Shown piece after piece: positions 1 through 8,206 of a stretch of 14,748 nt of DNA. The stretch lies in the NCBI GenBank assembly GCA_965651135.1, contig CBFGRJ010000162.1, forward strand, positions 1 through 14,748. Reading direction: 5' to 3'. How positions within the stretch are numbered: the stretch's first letter is position 1; each line of letters starts with the position of its first letter. Made by a program: the position numbers and the translations under genes. This stretch comes from JAICQQ01 sp965651135 (GTDB lineage: Bacteria; Myxococcota_A; Polyangia; Polyangiales; Polyangiaceae). The notes beneath the pieces are model-generated. The model did not search any database. It had not been told where the DNA came from and saw only the letters and a list, made by a program, of their open reading frames with translations.

Positions 1-57
1 GGAGCGCTCAGGTTGCTTGGGCCTTGACCCGAATGCCGCGGCGCGCGAGGCTGCCGC

Positions 58-1443
<1,386 letters not shown>

Positions 1444-2646
1444 TCTCCCTTGGCGCACCATGCGCTCGATGCTTGCTCCGCGCTGGCGTGTCCATGGGTC
1501 TATGCCCAACTCCCGCCCGATGCTGTCGAGATCGACGCCTTCGATCAGCCGCAGTCCCAGGAGCAGGCGCTCGGAAAGCTCCGTGTCGGCGTCGATGGGC
1601 TCGAGGCTCTGCACCAGCCCTCGTTCGCAGTCACTTTCGAGGCTGCCGAACGCCATCCGCGAATCCAGGTACCGCTCCGGGGACGGGGTGTTGCGATAGC
1701 GGACCCTGTGCCCGGCGACCTTGACGGTGCCCCAGGCTCCGGCGCCCAGCCCCAAGTAGTCGTGCCCTCGCCAGTAGCCGAGATTGTGGCGTGCGTAGTG
1801 GCCCAGCCGGGCGAAATTGCTGATTTCGTAGTGCTCGAATCCCTGCGCGGTGAGCGCCGCATGGACCTCCAAGAAGGAGTCGGCCACGATGTCCTCGGTG
1901 AGCAGCGGCAGGGTACCTTTCGACGCTCGCGCCCCGAACTGCGTTCCTTTCTCGATGGTGAGCGTGTACGCGCTCAGGTGGGTGATTCCGGTGCCGGCGA
2001 GCCGGGTCGCTTCCTCGGCGGCCTGCTCGGCGCTCTGCCCATGGATGCCGTAGATCAAATCTGCCGAAACCCGGGGGATCCCACTGCTCAGCGCTGCGTC
2101 GAGGGCTTCCAGGGCGTCGGCCGGGCTGTGCCAGCGGCCGAGAAATTCGAGCCTTTCCGGATCGAGTGACTGCACTCCTAGGCTCACCCGATTGACTCCG
2201 AGGTCCCGGTAGGCGCGCGCGAGCTCCCGATCGAAGCTCGAGGGGTTGCACTCGACTGTGACTTCGAGATCAGGTGTGACCTTCAAGCGTGCAACGATGC
2301 GCTCGAGCAGGCGGCCCAGCGCTCGGGGATCCCACAAGGATGGAGTACCTCCGCCGACGAAAATGCTCTGCACCGTACCGAGCTCTACCTCGTTCGCACG
2401 CATCGCCAGCTCCTCGCTGACGCGCTCGAGATACGCCATATGGGGGATTTCTTGGCGCGTGATGGGAAGGGATAGGAAGTCGCAATAGGGGCATTTCTTG
2501 ATGCACCAGGGAAAATGCACGTAGATGCCCAAGGGGGCGCAAGTCCACGGAAACACGGCGCTTTCCCGCACGTCCGCGAGCCCGCGAGCCGGCTCCGGTG
2601 CTGTCGAATCGCGCGAGGCTATGTGGCTTTTGTCGTCTTTTGCCAA

Positions 2647-2711
2647 GGGTAATATCGGTGTTAATTTGTAGTTTAGTCCGCTGCAAACTGGCAGCTGACT
2701 AGGATGTTCTA
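2647..2711. promoter_or_regulatory. divergent hemW/rel intergenic promoter region
   Basis: This 65-base gap between two divergent genes is clearly more A/T-rich than its surroundings (TTAATTTGTAGTTTAG near 2661-2676). It must hold, or adjoin, the promoters for hemW (leftward) and rel (rightward). AGGA at 2701-2704, seven bases before the GTG at 2712, is the ribosome-binding site of rel. I see no pair of -35/-10 boxes good enough to assign. Placement as a promoter region rests mainly on gene layout. Confidence 0.5.
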
Positions 2712-4871
2712 GTGCTTGCTCTAGAAGACCTCGTGGGGCGAGTCCACGACTACCATCCCCGGGCCGATGCCGATCTGATTCGGCGGGCGTACTACTACTC
2801 GGAATGGGCGCATCGAGAGCAGACGCGCAAGAGCGGCGACCCCTACTTCGTGCACCCGGCCAGCGTGGCTGAAATCATCACCGACCTCAAGCTGGACACG
2901 GCCAGCATTTGTGCCGGGCTATTGCACGATGTGGTCGAAGATACGCTAGCCACCGTGGAGGACATCAAGGGGGACTTCGGGGAAGAAATCGCCACCCTGG
3001 TCGATGGGGTCACCAAGCTGAGCAAGATCAACTTCACGTCGCGCGAGGACCGCCAAGCCGAGAGCTTTCGCAAGATGGTGGTCGCCATGGCCAAGGACAT
3101 CCGAGTCCTGTTGATCAAGCTGTGCGATCGCGTCGACAACATGCGCACGCTGGAGCACATGAAGCCGGAATCCCAAGAGCGTATCGCCAGGGAAACCATG
3201 GAGATTTACGCGCCACTCGCCAATCGGTTGGGGATCCATCGGATCAAGAGTGAGCTGGAGGACCATAGCTTTCGCTTTCTGGAGCCGGAGATTTATCGCG
3301 ACATCAAAGCCAAGTTGAGCAAGTCGCAAAAAGAACGCGACAAGTACATTCAAGAAGTCGGTAAGACCTTGCTGGCACGCCTTGCCGAGCACGGGTTCGC
3401 CTCTGACGTCAGCGGTCGTGCCAAGAACATCTTTTCGATCTACCGCAAGATGAAGCAAAACCAGTGCGAGTTCGATCAGGTGTTCGACATCATCGCCTTC
3501 CGCATCTGTGTGGAGTCTGTCTCGGACTGTTACGCGGCCCTGGGGGCCGTGCATTCGCGCTGGACGCCGATCCCGGGGCGCTTCAAAGATTATATCGCTC
3601 TGCCCAAGCCCAACATGTACCAGTCGCTGCACACCGCGGTGATTGGGCCCGGCCAGCAACGCATCGAGGTGCAGATCCGCACGCACGAAATGCATCGCGT
3701 GGCCGAGCACGGCGTGGCCGCGCACTGGAAGTACAAGGAGCGTGTGTCCGGAGGCGTCGATCCGCGGGACGCCGAGAAGTTCAGTTGGCTGCGCGAGCTC
3801 GCGGACTTCCAGCAAAATCTCAAAGATCCCGCGGAGTTTCTCGAGAGCGTCAAGATCGACCTATTCCCGGACGAGATCTACGTGTTCACGCCCAGGGGCG
3901 AGGTGAGAGTGCTGCCGCGGGGGTCGACGCCGATCGACTTCGCCTACTCCATTCATTCCGAGGTCGGTAACCATTGCTCGGGCGCGCGCGCCAACGGTCA
4001 GATCGTGCCCTTGCGCTACAAGATCAAGAGCGGCGACGTCATGGAGATCATGACGGCGCCCGCACACAAGCCAAACAAAGATTGGCTCGATTTCTGCGCT
4101 ACCAGCCGCGCACGCACCCGGATCAGGAGCTACCTGCGCGCCGAGAAGCGCCAGAAGAGCGTCAACCTCGGCCGCGAGCTGCTCGAAGGCGAGATGCGTT
4201 CGAGCGGCATGAGCTTGCCCAAGCTGCTCAAGAACAAACCGGAGGTCGAGCGCATCGTCAAGGCCAACCATTTCGGCCAGCTCGACGAGTTGTTCTTGGC
4301 GATTGGTTACGGAAAGCTCGCTGCCGAAGACGTGGTACAGATCATCAAAGATCAGAGCGCGCCCGACAGCGTGCCTTCGTCGGCGTTTCGAACCGGTCCC
4401 ATCGAAAGCATCGTCAACCGTGTGCGTGGGCGCGAGGGGAGCGGCATCACCGTGGCTGGTATCGACAATGTTTTGGTGCGCTATGCCAAGTGCTGCAGCC
4501 CCTTACCCGGCGACAACATCATTGGCTTCATCACTCGCGGGCGTGGCGTTACCATTCACCGGCGTGAATGCATCAAGGCTTTCGATACAGATCCAGAGCG
4601 CCGCATCGATGTGGCCTGGGATACGAAAGCCAAGATCGACCGTCCGGTGCAGCTCAGCGTCACCACGACCAACAAGCCCGGCATTCTCGCCACGGTAAGC
4701 CAGACGTTCAGCGCGCAGCACATCAACATCACCGAAGCGAATTGCCGCACCGGCGACGACGGTCGCGCTCACAATACGTTTACCTTTCATTGCAGCACCT
4801 TGACGCAGCTCAAGAGTGTCATGAAAGCGCTCAGCAAGGTGAACGGCGTGGTACAGGTCGCTCGCGTCTGA
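2712..4871 (+). CDS. rel: bifunctional (p)ppGpp synthetase/hydrolase (RSH family)
   Basis: This enzyme makes and degrades the stringent-response alarmone (p)ppGpp in the cytoplasm. All long-RSH domains appear in order over 719 residues. The HD hydrolase domain carries H48 and HDVVED at 72-77, plus LCDRVDNMRTL near 137-147. The synthetase domain holds RFKD at 290-293 and YQSLHT at 303-308. A TGS domain covers about 385-446, then comes a helical region, then a CC/zinc-finger-like domain (YAKCCSPLPGD, 591-601) and a C-terminal ACT domain (about 646-719). The RxKD motif is the one found in bifunctional Rel/SpoT enzymes; synthetase-only RelA has ExDD. Together with the intact HD motif this supports both activities. 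The start GTG has AGGA seven bases upstream, and the N-terminal LEDLVGRV matches family starts. The symbol could equally be spoT, relA or rsh. Confidence 0.96.
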   Translation: MLALEDLVGRVHDYHPRADADLIRRAYYYSEWAHREQTRKSGDPYFVHPASVAEIITDLKLDTASICAGLLHDVVEDTLATVEDIKGDFGEEIATLVDGVTKLSKINFTSREDRQAESFRKMVVAMAKDIRVLLIKLCDRVDNMRTLEHMKPESQERIARETMEIYAPLANRLGIHRIKSELEDHSFRFLEPEIYRDIKAKLSKSQKERDKYIQEVGKTLLARLAEHGFASDVSGRAKNIFSIYRKMKQNQCEFDQVFDIIAFRICVESVSDCYAALGAVHSRWTPIPGRFKDYIALPKPNMYQSLHTAVIGPGQQRIEVQIRTHEMHRVAEHGVAAHWKYKERVSGGVDPRDAEKFSWLRELADFQQNLKDPAEFLESVKIDLFPDEIYVFTPRGEVRVLPRGSTPIDFAYSIHSEVGNHCSGARANGQIVPLRYKIKSGDVMEIMTAPAHKPNKDWLDFCATSRARTRIRSYLRAEKRQKSVNLGRELLEGEMRSSGMSLPKLLKNKPEVERIVKANHFGQLDELFLAIGYGKLAAEDVVQIIKDQSAPDSVPSSAFRTGPIESIVNRVRGREGSGITVAGIDNVLVRYAKCCSPLPGDNIIGFITRGRGVTIHRRECIKAFDTDPERRIDVAWDTKAKIDRPVQLSVTTTNKPGILATVSQTFSAQHINITEANCRTGDDGRAHNTFTFHCSTLTQLKSVMKALSKVNGVVQVARV

Positions 4872-4874
4872 AAC

Positions 4875-4895
4875 GGCCGGCTGCGTTCGCTGGTC
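4875..4895 (+). terminator. weak hairpin just after rel stop
   Basis: GGCCGGC (4875-4881) can pair with GCTGGTC (4889-4895) over seven base pairs, two of them G-U, with a 7-base loop. It begins three bases after the rel stop codon. There is no T-run behind it (CCCCAATACC follows), so it is not a classic intrinsic terminator. It could be a Rho-assisted 3' end or a chance fold in GC-rich DNA. Confidence 0.22.
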
Positions 4896-5220
4896 CCCCA
4901 ATACCTGCCGAAACGTAACAGGCGCCATACTGCTCGTGGATTCGATTCGAAGGAAGCAGAAAACGACCACTTTGGCTGATCGATCAGGGGCCGCGCGTGA
5001 CACTAACCGGCCTCACGCGAGCTGTTGCTTATAAGTGAGCGGAACGCATTCGCGCGCAATTACACGGCTTTCACCTCAGGATTTGAAAGCTGAGTCAGTG
5101 GTCGTTCGTGGACAGGGTCACCCTTGCCAAGAGCGGAGAGGCAAGCTTTGCGAGCCAACGATTTGGTTACGAAGATTTCCTTCGCTGAGTCAGGTGCTTT
5201 GAGATAAGGAGATGAGCTTG

Positions 5221-5280
5221 GGAGCGCCTCGGGGTATCTCGGGATATCGAGCAGGGTGCTCCTCAACTGCTTAAAAGGAG
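5221..5280 (+). promoter_or_regulatory. structured 5' leader with possible Shine-Dalgarno switch
   Basis: GGAGCGCC (5221-5228) can pair with GGTGCTCC (5255-5262) over eight base pairs, including one G-U. Inside it, GGTATC (5233-5238) pairs with GATATC (5243-5248) around a TCGG loop. The right arm also contains CTCCT (5259-5263), which is exactly complementary to AGGAG (5276-5280), the ribosome-binding site of the lipoprotein gene starting at 5291. The two pairings exclude each other, so the leader could switch between an exposed and a masked ribosome-binding site. This is read from complementarity alone; no known riboswitch class was recognised. Confidence 0.35.
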
Positions 5281-5290
5281 AACAAAGGCG

Positions 5291-7024
5291 ATGACTCTTC
5301 GTCTCAATGCGGTCTTGTCCTTGGCGATCACGGTGGGTGGGGGAGCCGTTGCGTGTTCGGGGGGCGATCCCGAAGGCTCGACTGCCGCGGGATCCGCGTC
5401 GGGTGCGACGAGCAGCAATGGCTCGACACCGAGTAGCAGCACCTCCAGCACGTCGGCTGGCAATGCCACGTCGGGCACACCGACGGCTTCGACGAGCGCG
5501 GGTACGACCGCGGGCATGAGCGCTTCCAGCACGGGTGTCGGTGGTGCGAACGGTAGCTCCAGCAGCACGGACGGCACGACCGGTGCTGGTGGCGATGGGA
5601 CATCGGCTGGCAGCACCGGTGGCCCGATCGTGGGCATGATTTCCGACCTGACCATCGAACCGAATCCGAACAGCGTGTTGTCGGCCTATGTGAGCTGGAC
5701 GACCGCGGAACCGTCCACATCGGTGGTTCAATTCGGCAAGGATGCGCTGACTTGGGAAATCGAAGGCGAGTCGGGCGTGACGGAGCATCGCGTGCTCGTC
5801 ATTGGCATGCATGCGAGCAGCCTTTATCAGATTCGTGCAGTCTCGAGTGGAGCGAGCGGCACTGTGGAGGGCACGGGAACCTTCATGACCGACGCCCTGC
5901 CCAGCCAGATACCCGTCGGTAACATCACGGTGAACGACGCGAGCCGAGCGCAGCCGGGGTGGACGCTCATGAACGTGCAGAAAGGCGATGGCACCAACCG
6001 CGCACTGAGCGGCGCGCCTCCCGCGGCGGTGATCTACGACGAGGCGGGTCAGCCCGTTTGGTACTACATCAACCTCAACGCCAACACGAACGAGCGGGGT
6101 GGAGCGATTTCCGTGGATCCGACGGATGTCGGCGTGTTGATGGGACCCACGGACGTGACGCCACCCGTCGAAGTCGATTGGGCGGGCAACGAGGTGTGGA
6201 CCTGTGGCGATCTCCGCTGCGGAGGCACGGCCGGACTATCCCACCATGCAGGCAAGCTCTCGAACGGCAACCATATCGTCATGAGAGATGCCCAGAACGA
6301 TGGCCGCATCTCGCAAGTATTCGAAGAATTCGCGCCGGGCAGTGATCAGCCCGTGCACACCATCGGCGTCGAGGACGCAGTCACACCGCCCGGTGGAGCG
6401 AGCGGCGACTGGGCACATGGCAATTCGATTACCGTCGATCTGGAGAACGACATAGCCTACATGAGCTTTCGCTGGCTTGGTCTCATCAAGATGACTTACA
6501 GCACCAAGACCATGCAATGGCATCTGCCCGCGAGTTACGGGGCTCAAGGCATGGGAGACATGACCTTCATCCCGGCGGACTCGCAATTTTCCGATATCCA
6601 CGACCCCGAGATCCACGACGATGGAACCATCTTGTTCTTCGACAACGGCGGATGGTCGGGAACGATTCAAGACGGAAACCCGCTCGGCCTGCAAACACGA
6701 GCCGTCGAATACTCGATTGACGAACAGGCAAAAACCGCGACCCTAGTCTGGGAATGGCCGGGCGATTTTCCGACGGACGCCTGGTACAAAGAAGAGCTTT
6801 ACGTCCCCTTCTGGGGTGACGCCGATCGGCTTGCCAACGGCAATGTGTTGATCACCGCGGGTCGGCGCGGCACCACGGCGGCCACGCCCGAAAGTCGCAT
6901 CATCGAGGTCACCAAAGAAACGGGTGAGGTCGTGTGGGAGATGCTCCTGCCCAAAGACCACGGCGTCTATCGCGCCGAGCGGTTGTACCCGCTGCCTCTG
7001 GTCCGCCCGATCCAGACTCAGTAG
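5291..7024 (+). CDS. secreted lipoprotein with arylsulfotransferase (ASST)-like beta-propeller
   Basis: The N-terminus is a lipoprotein signal with an AVAC lipobox (C22) followed by Ser, which favours outer-membrane placement. Residues 23-112 are a Ser/Thr/Gly/Ala-rich linker. Residues about 115-200 look like an Fn3/ASST N-terminal beta domain (SAYVSWTTAEPSTSVVQFG). The rest is ASST-like: HHAGKLSNGNHI (318-329), DWAHGNSI (373-380), SFRWLG (392-397) and SDIHDPEIHDDG (434-445). By pattern, H318 or H319, H376, R394 and H437 match the His/His/Arg/sulfo-His set of E. coli AssT, which moves sulfate between phenolic esters and phenols without PAPS. C305 and C310 could form a disulfide. The natural substrate is unknown, and a non-catalytic propeller is possible. 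AAGGAG at 5275-5280 lies 10 bases before the ATG. It is a single gene between non-coding stretches; no DsbA/DsbB-like partner is in the window. Confidence 0.82.
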   Translation: MTLRLNAVLSLAITVGGGAVACSGGDPEGSTAAGSASGATSSNGSTPSSSTSSTSAGNATSGTPTASTSAGTTAGMSASSTGVGGANGSSSSTDGTTGAGGDGTSAGSTGGPIVGMISDLTIEPNPNSVLSAYVSWTTAEPSTSVVQFGKDALTWEIEGESGVTEHRVLVIGMHASSLYQIRAVSSGASGTVEGTGTFMTDALPSQIPVGNITVNDASRAQPGWTLMNVQKGDGTNRALSGAPPAAVIYDEAGQPVWYYINLNANTNERGGAISVDPTDVGVLMGPTDVTPPVEVDWAGNEVWTCGDLRCGGTAGLSHHAGKLSNGNHIVMRDAQNDGRISQVFEEFAPGSDQPVHTIGVEDAVTPPGGASGDWAHGNSITVDLENDIAYMSFRWLGLIKMTYSTKTMQWHLPASYGAQGMGDMTFIPADSQFSDIHDPEIHDDGTILFFDNGGWSGTIQDGNPLGLQTRAVEYSIDEQAKTATLVWEWPGDFPTDAWYKEELYVPFWGDADRLANGNVLITAGRRGTTAATPESRIIEVTKETGEVVWEMLLPKDHGVYRAERLYPLPLVRPIQTQ

Positions 7025-7035
7025 TGTCAAGTCGA

Positions 7036-7062
7036 TTGGTCGCTCGCGGGTCATTCGACCGA
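7036..7062 (+). terminator. weak hairpin after the ASST-like gene
   Basis: TTGGTCG (7036-7042) pairs with CGACCGA (7056-7062) over seven base pairs, including one G-U, around a 13-base loop, 12 bases after the stop codon. No T-run follows directly. Position suits a 3' end, but the fold is not diagnostic. Confidence 0.25.
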
Positions 7063-7085
7063 GCCGGGTGTCCAATTCCCTTGTC

Positions 7086-7114
7086 TTGACAGCGTATTGC
7101 GACAAGCGTAATAA
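7086..7114 (+). promoter_or_regulatory. sigma70-type promoter for the envelope gene cluster
   Basis: A perfect -35 box TTGACA (7086-7091) is followed after exactly 17 bases by TAATAA (7109-7114) as -10. Transcription would begin near 7121, about 50 bases before the ATG at 7170. The inverted repeat CTTGTC/GACAAG (7080-7085 and 7101-7106) flanks the -35 box. A tighter one, CTTAC-TGG-GTAAG (7122-7134), sits at the predicted transcription start. Either could be an operator. The region is AT-richer than neighbouring genes. Box match and spacing make this the best promoter in the window. Confidence 0.7.
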
Positions 7115-7169
7115 GCAAAGCCTTACTGGGTAAGAGCGTGCGCTGGTTACCTGCGCTGTGAGTAGGGTC

Positions 7170-8204
7170 ATGAGTCATTTGCGATTGCTGCTCTTTGGGC
7201 TTGCGTCATGGCTCGTGCTGGCAACGGCCTCGCGAGCATGGGCTCAAACCAGCGCTGCGGATCGTGCCAGCGCGCAAGCGCTCTTCGACGAGGGAAAGCA
7301 GTTATTGCAGGCAGGGCAGGCTGCAGCTGCCTGCCCCAAGCTCGAAGAAAGCCTGAAGCTGGACCCTGCGATCGGCACCCGCTATCAGCTGGCGAAGTGC
7401 TACGAGCTCACGGCGCGTAGCGCCAGCGCTTGGACTTTGTACCTGGAGGTCGCGGCCGAGGCTCGGGCCTCCGGCCAGGCTGCTCGCGAGGAGTTTGCCC
7501 GCAAGCAGGCAGCGCAGCTCGAGCCCGAGCTGAGTTATCTGACCATCATCGTGCCTACCGAAGCTCGGGCACAGGGGCTGCGCGTCACGCGCAATGGTGT
7601 GGCGTTGGGGCGTGGCAGTTGGAACGTCAAGCTGCCCGTCGACCCGGGGCGCTACACGATTTCAGCCTCGGCTCCCGGTAAGCGCGACTGGCAGACTTCG
7701 ATCGAGGTGACCGGGCCCAAGGGCAACGAATCGGTCGCCGTGCCGCAGCTGGTGGATGCTCCGCCCGAGTCCAGCGCGGGCGCCGCTGCTCCCGGTTCGC
7801 AGCCGGGCGGCGCCGCGCCATCGCAGGCGGCTGACCAAGAGTTGCAGAGCCCAAACGGCGCGCGGGGTTCCATGCTGACGACCCGCCATTGGATAGGTGT
7901 TGGGCTTGCGGGCGCTGGCGTGCTCGGGCTCGGGGTAGGTGGTGTGTTTGCGCTCCGTGCCAAGAATTTGGATGACGAATCGGGCTGCAACGATGGCAAC
8001 TGCCCCACGCGCGACGCGCTCGACACAAATCGCGACGCGCGCAAAGCGGGTGAAGTGGCCACGGTGTTGGGCATTGCCGGTGGGGCGCTGTTGCTTGGTG
8101 GTGCCGCCGTGTTTTTTGCTCCCATCGGTGGCTCCAGTGAAACCGCTGTGATGCCGGCAATAGGCCCACGCGTGGCCGGGCTCCGCGTGCAGGGGAACTT
8201 TTGA
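7170..8204 (+). CDS. exported TPR/PEGA-like protein with two C-terminal membrane helices
   Basis: A signal peptide (residues 1-25, likely cut after AWA) is followed by a short TPR-like helical repeat region (about 32-115, with ALFDEGKQLLQAGQ and YQLAKCYEL). Next comes a PEGA-like beta domain (about 120-195, with LRVTRNGVALGRGSW and LPVDPGRYTISASAPG). A Ser/Ala/Pro/Gln linker (197-235) leads to two hydrophobic segments (about 241-262 and 296-317) separated by a polar stretch with C273 and C278. This layout is common in myxobacterial genomes, where the function is undefined; it suggests envelope anchoring and protein or peptidoglycan contact. The ATG at 7170 is chosen because AGGG lies just upstream; an in-frame GTG at 7158 would add four residues. 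The stop overlaps the next start by one base, so the two genes are translationally linked. Confidence 0.78.
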   Translation: MSHLRLLLFGLASWLVLATASRAWAQTSAADRASAQALFDEGKQLLQAGQAAAACPKLEESLKLDPAIGTRYQLAKCYELTARSASAWTLYLEVAAEARASGQAAREEFARKQAAQLEPELSYLTIIVPTEARAQGLRVTRNGVALGRGSWNVKLPVDPGRYTISASAPGKRDWQTSIEVTGPKGNESVAVPQLVDAPPESSAGAAAPGSQPGGAAPSQAADQELQSPNGARGSMLTTRHWIGVGLAGAGVLGLGVGGVFALRAKNLDDESGCNDGNCPTRDALDTNRDARKAGEVATVLGIAGGALLLGGAAVFFAPIGGSSETAVMPAIGPRVAGLRVQGNF

Positions 8205-8206
8205 TG
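8191..8206 (+). promoter_or_regulatory. TGATG stop/start overlap with Shine-Dalgarno
   Basis: The TGA stop of the TPR/PEGA-like gene (8202-8204) shares its final A with the ATG (8204-8206) of the Cys-rich lipoprotein gene. AGGGG at 8191-8195 sits eight bases before this ATG, inside the upstream coding end. This decides the start over the in-frame TTG three bases earlier and points to translational coupling, hence matched expression of the two proteins. Confidence 0.75.

Larger units (their letters stand above)
4872..5290. other. 419-base non-coding region with many small dyads
   Basis: No open reading frame here looks like a gene; the minus-strand frame from 5812 into this region is a low-complexity shadow of the lipoprotein gene. 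No tRNA or known riboswitch is recognisable. Visible structure: a perfect 12-base palindrome CTGATCGATCAG at 4976-4987, and an inverted repeat CGCGTGA/TCACGCG (4994-5000 and 5013-5019). There are two copies of GCTGAGTCAG (5089-5098 and 5184-5193), and a CTTGCC/GGCAAG hairpin (5123-5128 and 5140-5145). The structured leader at 5221-5280 is listed separately. The promoter of the 5291 gene should lie here, but I cannot identify its boxes. Confidence 0.6.

Noticed and set aside
1..57. Possible end of an upstream gene before trmFO
   Set aside because: One frame stops at 25-27 and another at 77-79, but so few residues carry no recognisable signature, so neither can be supported.
1450..2169. 239-codon plus-strand frame inside hemW
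   Set aside because: It is antisense to the conserved HemW core and has no domain signature or ribosome-binding site.
2946..3815. 289-codon minus-strand frame inside the rel gene
   Set aside because: It is a shadow of the strongly conserved RSH hydrolase and synthetase domains.
8201..8203. TTG start three bases before the lipoprotein ATG
   Set aside because: The adjacent ATG has better spacing to AGGGG (8191-8195) and forms a standard TGATG overlap.
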